Assembly: GCA_026421245.1 (NCBI GenBank)
Contig: JAPKDJ010000030.1
Location: 1-42,606, forward strand
Length of the DNA stretch: 42,606 nt
From: Akkermansiaceae bacterium
Lineage (GTDB): Bacteria; Verrucomicrobiota; Verrucomicrobiia; Verrucomicrobiales; Akkermansiaceae
Direction: 5' to 3'
In this document: in pieces, positions 1-9,000 of the stretch
Position numbering within the stretch: position 1 is the stretch's first letter
How the letters are laid out: each line of letters begins with the position of its first letter
Position numbers and translations under genes: made by a program
Notes under the pieces: model-generated
What the model was told of the DNA's origin: nothing
Database searches by the model: none
The model's input: the letters and a program-made list of their open reading frames with translations, nothing else

Positions 1-167
1 ACCTGGAGAAAGGTTCGTTGGGTGACGTCTCGGGCATCTTCAAGGTTTCCAATTTTCCGTTCGACGAAGCGAAGAACTCGAGGTTGATAGCGATGGAGGA
101 GAGATTCAAAGGCGCGGGTAGATCCTTCTTGGCATAGGGCCACGAGTTCTTCATCTGATTCATCCAT
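1..167 (-). CDS. ECF-type RNA polymerase sigma factor, N-terminal part (runs off the left edge)
   Basis: Reading the minus strand from an ATG at 167 gives 55 codons open to the window edge, starting MDESDEELVALCQEG and continuing with FESLLHRYQPRVLRFV and DARDVTQRTFLQ. This is the classic start of sigma-70 region 2 in extracytoplasmic-function (ECF) sigma factors: an acidic 'eelv.lcq.gs..af..l..ry.prv' helix followed by the 'ed..dv.Q.tFl' core-RNA-polymerase-binding helix. Such factors redirect RNA polymerase to stress or envelope regulons. It lies 17 bp downstream of the preceding minus-strand gene, so it is probably the last visible member of an operon with the LTXXQ and exported proteins. 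Region 4 and any anti-sigma gene lie outside the window. A TTG 15 nt further upstream is an alternative start. Confidence 0.82.
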   Translation of the reverse strand, partial: MDESDEELVALCQEGSTRAFESLLHRYQPRVLRFVERKIGNLEDARDVTQRTFLQ

Positions 168-184
168 CGCTTCTATGATGGAGT

Positions 185-1123
185 TCAATTTGCCTGTTTG
201 GATGAATCCGAGGCTTTGACAAAAAGTGGTCCGAGGGTCTTGAGGAATACCGCCGCCTTTTCCGGTGAAGCAGCAACTTTCAAGGTCATCCAATTGCCTT
301 GGGTCTCGATTTCGATGGCTCCGGCTAGCTCCAACCAAGTCGCCGGGGTCTCCGGTTGCGACATTAAGAGAGCGGTCAGTAGTTTGAAATTCTTCTGAAG
401 AAAGAGCAAACCTTCGCCATCAGTGCTATCAATCATGACCGTTGCTTCAACAAGATCATCTCGAGACCCGATCAGGAACCAGGCTTGCCGAATCGCCCTA
501 GTAAAGTCGGCCTCGAATTGGAGTTCACCATTGAGCTTCTTCATATCGATCGAAAACATTGCGGCTGCCGATTTTAGTTCGTTCGCCGCGTCTTCGGGGA
601 GAGTCATTGAACTCCTGGATTCTTTGCGGCCGGCCAATAGATCCAATGAATCTTTTGAGGCCTGAAGAGAGGTGCCCGCTATCCACGCCTTATCCGATGC
701 TCTCGCCAAGATCAGCGAAGATTCCTGCCAATCAGGTCCCTGTCTGAGCTTGATACCATGATGGAGTGGAAGGTTTTTCGCGATTGGGAGACTGGTGAGG
801 TCGATCTTTTTCATGTCCCCGCGTAAAATGATGGCCGTTTCACTCAGTTTGTCACCGGCCCCAAAAAGGGTCACCCCTTCAACTGATTTCCAATCGATCG
901 CAAGCTTCTCCTTGAGAACTGTTTGAAGCTGTAGAATACGATCGAATCCGGCGACCTGCAGGAGGAAGCCATCGAGAGGCGGATCACTCAACTTGGTGAG
1001 ATCAAGATGGGCGGCCCACGGAGAAGTCGAACTGATATCTTGATGTCGAACGGGCTCTGCGGTGCAGGGAACAAGGCTCAAAAATATCAGCAAAAAAGTG
1101 ATTGCGATGCCTTTGGTGTTCAT
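185..1123 (-). CDS. Exported protein of unknown function
   Basis: A 312-residue protein starting at the ATG at 1123 with a clear Sec signal peptide (MNTKGIAITFLLIFLSLVPC, cleavage near TAEP). The frame is open upstream to 1210, but the start at 1123 places the signal peptide at the N-terminus. The mature part has no cysteine cluster, zinc motif or other catalytic signature I can recognise. It alternates hydrophobic beta-like segments with charged helices and resembles the poorly characterised exported proteins common in Verrucomicrobiota. It sits between the LTXXQ gene (about 70 bp upstream) and an ECF sigma gene (17 bp downstream) on the same strand, so co-transcription and a role in envelope monitoring are plausible. 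The function itself is unknown. Confidence 0.75.
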   Translation of the reverse strand: MNTKGIAITFLLIFLSLVPCTAEPVRHQDISSTSPWAAHLDLTKLSDPPLDGFLLQVAGFDRILQLQTVLKEKLAIDWKSVEGVTLFGAGDKLSETAIILRGDMKKIDLTSLPIAKNLPLHHGIKLRQGPDWQESSLILARASDKAWIAGTSLQASKDSLDLLAGRKESRSSMTLPEDAANELKSAAAMFSIDMKKLNGELQFEADFTRAIRQAWFLIGSRDDLVEATVMIDSTDGEGLLFLQKNFKLLTALLMSQPETPATWLELAGAIEIETQGNWMTLKVAASPEKAAVFLKTLGPLFVKASDSSKQAN

Positions 1124-1193
1124 GGGGGTGAGGGTAAAAGGCCAAGGAAAGTAATCGAGCTTTCCCGGGCCGGAAGTTGTCAACGACTTCAGT

Positions 1194-2195
1194 CTACTCG
1201 CCGGAGCCACCGAGCTTCATGAGATTGCCCACGCGACTTTCTAACTGGCTGCGGTAAAGGTCCAGTTGTCCGGCGCTCAAGATTGGGCGGAGTTGCTCGA
1301 CCTGCTTCGCGATGGACTCGCTGGCGGCACCTTGGGCCATCTCCGTGAGCGACTCGCGGTCCATACCCTGTCCGGAGGCGAGCCCAGCAAGACCTTCGCT
1401 TGCGATTTTCGAAATCACCCCTTGAAGGGAAGGGTCGATGCTCATTCCAGATTGAGAGGCGAAGGATTCAATCATTGAGCTGATACCAGAGTCGTCCTGC
1501 ACTGAAGCAACCGAATTTTCGTAAAGAACACCGTAGACGTCATTCCTTTGTTCCGGGGTTAACATGAGATCTTCCTGAAGACTTGCAAGCTGCCGGAGAG
1601 TTCTCCCTTCGGCGCGGCTTTGGTTCTGTCGTTCACCAAATTCTTCGTGTTTTTCCTGTTGCTCGGGGGTAAGGAGTTCTCCTATCGAGTCCTCCAGAGC
1701 CCGCCCACTCATGATCGCCATGGCACGCTTTGCGGACTCGGAAATGGCAGCAGGATCTCCGCTTTCCGAAGCGCTGACTGCAATTTCCTCAAGTTCGGAA
1801 AGTTGCTGATCGGCAATTTCCAACATCTGCTTCTGTTGGTCTTCATCAAGTCCCAGAGCGGCACTCCATTGGGCCATCTTGTTGGTTAAACGTTCCATTT
1901 GCCGCTCCTTCATTGAATCCGAAAATTCTTCGCGCCGATCCTTGAGTTCATCGAGATCGAGTTCGGGATTCTCCTCGGCCAATTGCCCCAGGATCGTTCT
2001 TGTTTCTGCGACACGTTCAGATTTACCGCTCTCCTGGCCTTGGTCTGTTGCCACCTGGGAAACCTTGGTTTTTTCTGAGGCTTCTTGATCAGCGACATTG
2101 TCGTTTTCCGAAGGAAGAGTCTTCATCAGAAGAACGGCTGCGACGGCTCCAAAGGCGCTACCGCCTCCGATGTAGAGAATTTGTTTTGTATTCAT
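1194..2195 (-). CDS. LTXXQ-motif (Spy/CpxP-like) periplasmic protein
   Basis: A 333-residue protein with an N-terminal hydrophobic anchor or signal segment (ILYIGGGSAFGAVAAVLLM), then an acidic Gln/Glu-rich, almost entirely helical body. It carries LTPEQQEKHEEF near residue 176 and LTPEQRNDVY near residue 214, the LTxxQ signature of the Spy/CpxP family. It also has a related LGLDEDQQKQML segment near residue 114. Family members are periplasmic chaperone-like sensors of envelope stress. This protein is about twice the usual Spy length and has repeated helical units, so it may be a tandem version. It is the first gene of a likely minus-strand operon ending in an ECF sigma factor, which would suit an envelope-stress loop. 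The family assignment is fairly firm; the role is inference. Confidence 0.72.
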   Translation of the reverse strand: MNTKQILYIGGGSAFGAVAAVLLMKTLPSENDNVADQEASEKTKVSQVATDQGQESGKSERVAETRTILGQLAEENPELDLDELKDRREEFSDSMKERQMERLTNKMAQWSAALGLDEDQQKQMLEIADQQLSELEEIAVSASESGDPAAISESAKRAMAIMSGRALEDSIGELLTPEQQEKHEEFGERQNQSRAEGRTLRQLASLQEDLMLTPEQRNDVYGVLYENSVASVQDDSGISSMIESFASQSGMSIDPSLQGVISKIASEGLAGLASGQGMDRESLTEMAQGAASESIAKQVEQLRPILSAGQLDLYRSQLESRVGNLMKLGGSGE

Positions 2196-2467
2196 GAGTT
2201 TTTTTAAGGGTATCCCCGAGAAATAGGAGGGTGTTCATGGGAGAGTTCGAATCTCATTCTTGATTGGTTACAAATCCGCTCATTTTTTTCGCGGGAGCAA
2301 ATGCGATTTGAATTCCAGCTGCCCCGATTGCATTCCGAATGAGGGTATGGCTCGTCTTGATCATCTTGCCGTTTTACTCGCCTCATTTGTGAAGAAGGTT
2401 GTGAAAAACGGAGAATGGGGTGGGGAAATGGGCTTGTTGCAGGATGGGTTGAGCTTGCTTTGTTCCT
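2196..2467. other. Intergenic region without a convincing gene
   Basis: About 270 bp lie between the LTXXQ gene and the nucleotidyltransferase remnant. Short open frames here have no protein-like composition. A tRNA T-loop-like string (TTCGAATC near 2237) is present without a surrounding cloverleaf. The promoter of the minus-strand operon should be here, but I cannot place clear -35/-10 boxes. Confidence 0.4.
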
Positions 2468-2760
2468 TTATTGTTTCGTTAGCCGAGCGACATCTGCAAG
2501 ATCTTGGGGGCGTCCCGTGGCTTTCTTATTTCGTATCAATGCTCCTTTTCCGATGAGGGAAACTTCGTGGCCATCAAAACTAACGGTGGAATGTGAATTC
2601 CACGCCTCTTCCCAAGTGACCCCGCTGATTCCAGTGAGGAGGTCAATATCTTCCGTGAAGCGTGGCTCCGTGGAAAGCAAGAGCATCGCCTCCTGTCGAA
2701 ATCTGGAACTCTGCACTGCCGTGACTACGCAGAACGAACTCATGGACCTCGACTTCCTCG
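2468..2760 (-). pseudogene. Remnant of a MNT/AbiEii-like nucleotidyltransferase gene
   Basis: Two minus-strand frames together recall a small nucleotidyltransferase of the kind found as toxin-antitoxin components. One frame (about 2685-2745) reads LRSHGSAEFQISTGGDALAFHG, matching the family's N-terminal 'GGxAxAFHG' strand. A second frame takes over near 2670 with EPRFTEDIDLLTG, the catalytic DxD region, and ends ISGVTWEEAW...IGKGALIRNKKATGRPQDLADV, the typical C-terminus. The join therefore needs a frameshift. The segment that normally separates the DID motif from the ISGV stretch is also missing, so an internal deletion has occurred, perhaps between the two similar (R/E)DIDLL-like stretches. 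Full-length relatives are roughly 130-180 residues. It appears dead, with no intact partner gene beside it. Confidence 0.6.
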
Positions 2761-2859
2761 ATTGGGTATGAATGCTCAGATCCGTGAGGGTAGTTTTGGT
2801 TCACGGGATTTTTGACACGGGGAAGGTGTTTTATCTGTTGCCCTCTTGGTTTAATCGAC

Positions 2860-2880
2860 GCACTGACTACAAGTCAGTGC
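2860..2880. repeat. Perfect palindrome enclosing the fdhF stop codon
   Basis: The arms GCACTGAC (2860-2867) and GTCAGTGC (2873-2880) flank a 5-nt loop TACAA. The TAG stop of the formate dehydrogenase gene (2867-2869 on the minus strand) lies at the edge of the loop, so the last residues of the enzyme are encoded by the palindrome. There is no T-run on either side, so it is not a standard intrinsic terminator. It may be a REP-like element or a 3'-end mRNA stabiliser. Confidence 0.5.
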
Positions 2881-5611
2881 TCCATATTCGGACGGGGCAG
2901 ACTTTTAATTCTGCAGTTTGGGTAACGGGGTCATAGCCGGAGCCGGTGAGGATGTTGACGTTGGTTTCGGCGAAGCTGAAGCTGGTGAAAACGGTGCCGC
3001 GTGGGGAACGGGTGGTGGCTTCTACTTTGAGTTCGATCTCGCCGCGGCGGCTTGCCATTTTGACAAAAGCACCATCGGAAATATTCCAAGCAGTGAGATC
3101 GTCCGGGTGGACTTCGAGGGTTTCCTCGGAGAGGAGGTAGTCGATGCCGCTGGCGCGTCCGGTTTGGGTCCGGGTGTGGTAAGCTTGGAGGCGTCGGCCG
3201 GTGGTGAGCCAGACGGGGTAGTCGTCGTCGATGACTTCGGCGGGGTCGCGGTAGCCGATGATTTTGAAGAGGCCGGGCTTACCGTCTTTGAATTCGTCCT
3301 CGTGGAGAATGGGGGTGCCGGGGTGGCCTTCTTCGGGGACGGGCCATTGGTAGACTCCGTCGCCGATGTTGTCCCAGTTAAGACCTTTGTAGATGGGACT
3401 CAACCCGCAGAGTTCGTTGAAGACGTCTTTGGCGGATTCGTATTCGAAGCCGGGGATGCCGAGCTCTTTGGCAATGTTGGAAATGATCCACCAGTCGGGT
3501 TTCGACTCGCCGTGGGATGGAACGGCTTTGCGGAGGCGCTGGACCCGGCGCTCGGTGTTGGCTTGGACGCCATCGGTCTCGCCCCAGGCTGAGGCGGGGA
3601 GGACGATGTCGGCCATTTGTGCGGTCTCGGTCATGAAGATGTCGATGACGACGAGGTGGTCGAGCGACTTGAGTGCTTTCTCACAGTGGTTTTTGTCAGG
3701 GTCGGTGACGATGGTGTTTTCACCATCGATGAGCATGGCGTGGATGCCATTTTCTTCGAGGCCGCAGAGATTGAGCGCAGTGACCTTGGTCATGGAATTG
3801 CCAAGGTCGAGGTCGGGCTGCTGGTAGGCGGTCTTGAATTTTTCGTGAAATTCCTCGGAGATCACGGGTTGGAAGCCGGGGTAGTTGTTGGGCACGGCCC
3901 CGCAGTCGCCCGCACCCTGGATGTTGTTCTGTCCGCGCATTGGGTTGATGCCGGTTCCTACTTTGCCGAGGTTGCCGGTGAGGAGGGCGAGGTTGCAGAG
4001 TGATTGGACGTTATCAACACCACAGATATGCTCGGTGATGCCGAGGGTGTAGTAGATCGCTCCGAGTTTGGCGGAGCCATACCAGAGGGCCGCTTGCTCG
4101 ATGTCGGCGGCGGGGACTTCGCAGATTTTTGAGGCCCAAGCAGGGTCAAATTCTTTGAGGTGGTTTTCGAAAGCTTCGTAGTCGGCACAACGGTCGGCGA
4201 TGAATTCTTTATCGGTGAGTCCTTCGCGCACGATGACGTGAGCCATGGCGAGGAGGAGGGCGACATCGGAGCCGACGCGGATGGGGAGGTGAAGGTGGGC
4301 AAGTTCGGCGAGGCGGGTTCTGCGGGGGTCGGCGACGACGAGTTTGGCTCCTTTGGTGAGGGCTTTTTTGAGGCCGGTGGCGGCGACAGGATGGCACTCG
4401 GTCATGTTGGTGCCGATGGCGAAGATGGTATCGGGTTTGTCCATGTCCTTGAGGGGATTAGACATTGCGCCTCTTCCGATTTGAGCGGCCAGACCGGCCA
4501 CGGTGGGAGCGTGTCAGGCTCGACTACAGTTATCGATGTGGTGGGTCCCGAAGCCGGCTCGAATGAATTTCTGCATCGAGTAGGCGGCTTCGTGTGGGGC
4601 CCGCCCGGAGGCGATGCCGAAAATACTATGCCTTCCGTACTTCGCTTTCGCTTTGGCGAATCCGGCCGCGGCGGCTTTGAGGGCTTCGTCCCATTCGACT
4701 TCCTTAAAGGTGCCGTCGGCTTGTTTGATGAGAGGTTTCTTGAGGCGGTCCTCGTGCTGGATGAAGTCGTAGGTGAACTGGCCTTTGATGCAAAGCGCGC
4801 CTTTATTGGCGGGGCCGTCCATCGCGGGCTGGGCTCCGACGATTTTGTCGCCCTTCGTCATGAGATCGATGGAACAACCGACGGCGCAGTAGGGACAGAC
4901 CGTGCGGGTTTTTTTGATGGGCTCGGGGAGTGCTTCGGCCCGGATTGCTTTTTTATCGGCGAGGGCTCCGGTGGGGCAGGTCTGGATGCACTGGCCGCAG
5001 AAGGTGCAGTCGGAGTCGCGGAGGTCGTTGTTGAACTCGGTCGTGATCTGGGTTTCGAAACCTCGGTTCGCGATGGAGATGGCGTAGTCGCCTTCCTGCT
5101 CGGCACAGACGCGGACGCAGCGGTAACAGGAGATGCATTGCTCGTAGTCTCGGAGGATGAAGGGGTTGGCATCCTGGAGATTGGAGGTCCCTGATTTGGC
5201 TCCGGCGAAGCGACCGCCGCGGGCCCCGTATTTATTGACGAGGGTGGCGAGTTCCTGGGAGGCGAGGCCGCGGAGGGGGTCGACGTCGATCTGGCGGTTT
5301 TCGCTGGCGACCATTTCAAGGAGCGTCTTGCGCATCTTCTCAATGTGGGGCGGGGCGGTTTTCACGACCATGCCATCGTTGGCCTTGGTGGTGCAGGAGG
5401 CGACGGGGTTGCGGATGCCCTCAACCTCGACGACGCAGAGTCGGCAGCCGCCGAAGGCATCGAGCCGGTCATCGTAGCAGAGAGTGGGAATGTCCTTCTG
5501 GAGACGTTTGGAAACCTGATAGATGGTTTCGCCCTCGGTGAAAGTGGTTTGCTGGCCATCGATAGTGATAGCAAGCTGAGCGGCGATGGTGGAAGTGGGA
5601 TCGTTGATCAT
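2867..5611 (-). CDS. fdhF: Formate dehydrogenase alpha subunit, selenocysteine-containing (read through in-frame UGA at 4514-4516)
   Basis: Cytoplasmic Mo/W-bisPGD enzyme oxidising formate to CO2, 914 residues when UGA is read as selenocysteine (residue 366). Domains in order: a NuoG-like [2Fe-2S] ferredoxin domain (C45, C56, C59, C73); a two-[4Fe-4S] module (C159/162/165/169 and C202/205/208/212); the molybdopterin domain with its own [4Fe-4S] cluster (C239, C242, C246, C274); then the active site CSRA-Sec-HAPTVAGLA. The invariant His follows the Sec. The C-terminal dinucleotide-binding domain ends near residue 914. The frame is identical on both sides of the UGA, which falls exactly where the family has Sec or Cys. 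There is no Tat signal, so electrons probably go to a soluble NAD- or ferredoxin-linked partner not present here. The His/Cys cluster motif seen after the ferredoxin domain in NuoG is absent. The ATG overlaps the TGA of a truncated AbrB-type gene, and no Shine-Dalgarno sequence is visible. fdhA is the synonym used in many genomes. Confidence 0.93.
4485..4516 (-). promoter_or_regulatory. SECIS element of fdhF (UGA plus hairpin)
   Basis: On the minus strand the UGA (4516-4514) is followed by 12 nt, then the stem GUGGCC (4501-4496), loop GGUCU (4495-4491) and stem GGCCGC (4490-4485). The six pairs include one G-U. The loop begins 18 nt after the UGA. From memory, the Escherichia coli fdhF SECIS presents the same GGUCU loop at the same distance, and that loop is what SelB contacts. 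The position inside the reading frame just after the codon is typical of bacteria. Confidence 0.85.
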
Positions 5612-5742
5612 CTGGGGTTGTTAGCAAAGGGAAGATTGTGGTCGCCGGAGACGACAAAGGTGACATCGTCGTGCGGTTGAATGGCGAGAAGTTCTCGGAT
5701 TTCGACTGGAATGGTCACCTGCCCCTTTGTTGTGACTTTCAT
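5608..5742 (-). pseudogene. Truncated AbrB/MazE-like (SpoVT-AbrB) antitoxin
   Basis: A 44-codon minus-strand frame begins MKVTTKGQVTIPVEIRELL and continues IQPHDDVTFVVSGD, the swapped-hairpin DNA-binding fold of AbrB/MazE-type antitoxins, with the typical 'T.KGQVTIP..IR..L.' start. It then diverges (HNLPFANNPR) and stops, whereas family members usually have about 70-85 residues with a C-terminal toxin-binding tail. The TGA overlaps the fdhF ATG (ATGA). The abrupt loss of homology suggests that the fdhF gene was joined into an existing antitoxin gene, leaving its promoter and start in front of fdhF. No toxin gene is adjacent. The 44-residue product might still fold and bind DNA. Confidence 0.62.
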
Positions 5743-5813
5743 GGAGCTACTTTAACGAGTATTATTTTTTCGGCAAGATTCGAGGCGGGTAGGTTCAGTT
5801 ACGGAAGAATGAG

Positions 5814-5912
5814 ATGATGGAAGAGATTGATGAGGCTTTGGGCGAGTTGACGGAGGCGGAGCGGGATTTTGTTGGGATCGATCCGAGACTTTTCGAAGAG
5901 GAGGCGAGGTAA
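5814..5912 (+). CDS. Possible 32-residue acidic peptide or gene remnant
   Basis: The plus strand has an open frame from tandem ATGs at 5814/5817, MMEEIDEALGELTEAERDF followed by VGIDPRLFEEEAR. The composition is protein-like (amphipathic, acidic) but I recognise no family. It sits between the truncated antitoxin and the end of the FG-GAP selenoprotein gene. It could be the tail of a lost gene, perhaps related to the decayed antitoxin. The rest of 5743-6054 holds nothing I can support. Confidence 0.18.
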   Translation: MMEEIDEALGELTEAERDFVGIDPRLFEEEAR

Positions 5913-6054
5913 CAAGGGCTTTTTTGATCAGAGCTATTTGGTGGGTGAGGAGTTTCTCGCTGATTTTGCGTTCATGTATAGAAGGGGGACTTTGTGACCG
6001 GGGCGGGCACATCATGGGATGGGGGTGGCATGGAGGATGGAATCCGCCGCTACG

Positions 6055-9000
6055 TTATTGCCAGGCTTTGTTGCGGATGGGTTGGTTGGATTGGACGCTT
6101 TTCAAGGTGGCTTTGATTTTTTTGGTGAAGGGAGAGTCGGGAGGGGCGACGGTGGTGAGGAGGTTGAGAGTTTTGGTGGCTTCCTGGTATTTGCCGAGGT
6201 TGGCCTGGGTGTAGGCGAGGGTGAGGAGGTGGTTGCCGTTGCGGTTTTTGGAGATTTGGCAGAGGCGCGAGGCGAGGGCGAAGGCCTCCTGGGGACTACG
6301 GATTTTTTCGCGGGGATGGGTGGAGAGGATGTGGGCGAGGAGGTTGGCGGCGTCGAGAAATTTTGGAGAGGTTGCGAGAATGGTTTTACAGTTGGCGATG
6401 GCTTTGGCGGGCTGGCCTTGTTCGAGTTGAAGGAGGATGAGGCGGTAGCGGAGGGCGGGGTCGGTGGGTTTGAGAGAAACGGCCTTTCCAAGGTGGACGA
6501 GGGCGAGATCGGGGTCGCGGTTTTTGAGGGCCAGGAGATAGGCATCTTCGCGGAGGTCGGCATTTTTGGGATGTTCGGTGATGGCATCGTGAAGGATGAC
6601 GAGGGCTTCGGGGAGCTGATTGGTCTCAGAGAGTCCGGTAGCGAGGAGGCGGGCGATGCGGATGTCGTTGGGAAGGAGTTTGCGGGCTTCGCGGAGAGGG
6701 GCGATGGCTTCGGCGGGGTTCCCTTGCTGTCCGAGGAGTTGTCCGAGGAGGAGTTGGTTGTCGGCGTGGTTGAATTTGGTGCCTTTGACAAAGGGTTTGG
6801 AGAGGGCGTCGCGGAGGTAGTCGATGGCGAGGTCGGGGAGGGATCGCTGGACAAGTTGATTCGTGGTGCGTTGAGGGGTGGCGGGTGCGGGGTCGCCAAC
6901 CCAATTGCCGCTAAAGGGAGTGGCGGCGGCGCGGCGTTCGAGGGGAGTGGCAGAAGCGAGATTTGCGTCGGCGATGACTTGATCGGAAGAAACGGGGCCC
7001 CGGTAGATGGCGAGGAGTTCGCCATCGGCGGAAACGAGGAAACTGGACGGGACAGGGAGGGGCGTCCAGAGGTCGACGATGGAGGCCTGGAGGGCGTCGA
7101 GGAGTTCGACGGCTAGGGGAGAGGCCATTTCGGCGGTGAATTTCGCGTCGATGGATTTCAGGAAAGCGTCGCATTGATTCCGTGGTTCCTGATCAGAGGA
7201 GAAGAGAATTACGCTAACGCCTGAGGCCTGCCATTTGGCGGATTCTTTGGCCCATGCGGTGAGTTCTTCCTGGCAGTGGGGGCAGGTGCGGCTCCAGAGG
7301 GAGATCAGGGAGGTGCCGGAGGGTTTGAGGACTTTGCCGGAGGCAGTGAGGAGCTTGGGAACGGAGTTTCCGGCGGGTGGGATGATGCGAGCGATGGCGG
7401 TGGGTGGGGCGACTTCCTGATCGGAGGGGGTGAGAGATTGAGCGGGTGATTTTGATCGTGGCGTGGCTTTTGGACTATCCTGGGTGAGGTGGAGGAATTG
7501 GTTGGATTCGATCCCGGTGAAGATTTGAGGTTTTGCGCCTGGCCAGTGAACGACAATTTTTTCGATGAAGGCGTTTTCTCCTAGGCCGAAGTGGAGCCAA
7601 CGAGAGGATTGGGAGAGGAAGGATTGGCCGGCGTGGAGGGTGCGAAGAAGGGGGGCTGTTTGGCCTTTGAGGTGGATGGCGACGCGGGCGCCGATGGCAT
7701 CGCGTGGGGTTGTTTTGGCGGTGCCGGTGAGGTGGAGGGAAAGGAAGGAGGAGTCGGACTCGAGGTTGTTTTTCAAGAGACGGACCCGAGGGGCGGTGCG
7801 GTTTGAGACGAAGAGGTCGAGGTCGCCGTCCTGGTCGTAGTCGATGAGGCCGATGGCGCGGGCATCGTCGGCGAAGTCCCAGCCGATGGCGGTGGAAACG
7901 TCGGCGAAGCGTCCCCCGTCACCGCAGTTGAGGAAGGCGTTGTTTGTTTCGCGTCCGGAGAAGGATTTGTTTTCGTGGAGGAGGCGGTTCAGGGCCTTCC
8001 ATCCCTGGCGGTAGGACTGGAGGGTGGAGAGATTTTGGGAATCGAGTGGGGATTGCGACACGACCTGTCGCCAGTAGACACTTCACAAGTCACCGGTATC
8101 CTCGGCAGTGATGAAACCGTTGGCGGCGAGGATGTCGAGCCAACCGTCGTTATTGAGATCGGCGAAGGTGGAGCCCCAGGACCAGCGGGCCATGGTGGTG
8201 CGGGTTTCCATACTGACGTCTTTGAATCCACCCTGGCCATTGGCGGCGAAGAGGGTGTTGCCACGGGCCATGCGCTGGAAGGCGGAGAGGGCCTTGGGGT
8301 TGGCACCGGGTATGAATTGTTTTTGGTAGGTGATGCGGTTTCCGGCGCTGGAGAACATGTTGCTGACGTAAAGATCCATCCAGCCGTCGCGATTAAAATC
8401 GCCCCAGTTGGTGGACATGCCGGCAGAGGAATCTTCGACGCCAAGTTGGAGGGCGATATTGACGAAGAAGGGGAGCTTGCCGTCCTCCTGTGGCCCTTGG
8501 TTTTGGTAGAGGCAGTTGCGTCCGAAGTCATTGGCGACGTAGAGGTCGAGGTCGCCGTCCTGATCATAATCCTCCCAGGAGGCGGCGAAGGAAAAGCGGG
8601 TGTTGTTTTGGTCGAGTCCGGTTTGGGCGGTGACGTCAGCGAAGGTCCAGTCGCCATTGTTTCGCCAAATGATGTTGGGGCCTCCGTTGTTGGCATCGTG
8701 GAAAGGGATGGGCTCGCCTAGAGCGCCGGCACGGGCTTCCGAGTAGGAGGGGTTGTATCCGCAGATGTAGACATCGAGGAAGCCGTCTTGGTCGAAGTCG
8801 GCAGCGCTGACCGAGAAGGTTTGGGCTTTGGTTCCGATTCCGAAAGAGAGTTCGAAATGGCCTTTGCCATCCATGTTTTCCATGAAGAGGAGTTTAAAAT
8901 CCTGGGAAACGACGAGGTCTTGGTCGCCGTCGTTGTCGAGATCGACAAAGATCGCGGCGGCACAGAAGTCCATCCAGTCAGTTTTACTTTCTGCCGAGAA

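Noticed and set aside
2225..2300. tRNA T-loop-like string TTCGAATC
   Set aside because: The T-stem has mismatches on both strands and no matching acceptor, D or anticodon arms could be found.
4160..5194. Long plus-strand open frame opposite fdhF
   Set aside because: It is the antisense shadow of iron-sulfur and molybdopterin domains, with a low-complexity Gly/Asp/Glu composition.
6019..7116. Long plus-strand open frame opposite the FG-GAP/UnbV gene
   Set aside because: Its composition is a Gly/Glu/Val-rich mirror of the real gene with no domain or signal. The minus strand carries recognisable TPR and thioredoxin domains.
8062..8085. Reading the FG-GAP/UnbV locus as two separate genes
   Set aside because: The second half would start in mid-domain without a signal peptide or a credible start, and the frame is continuous through the UGA.
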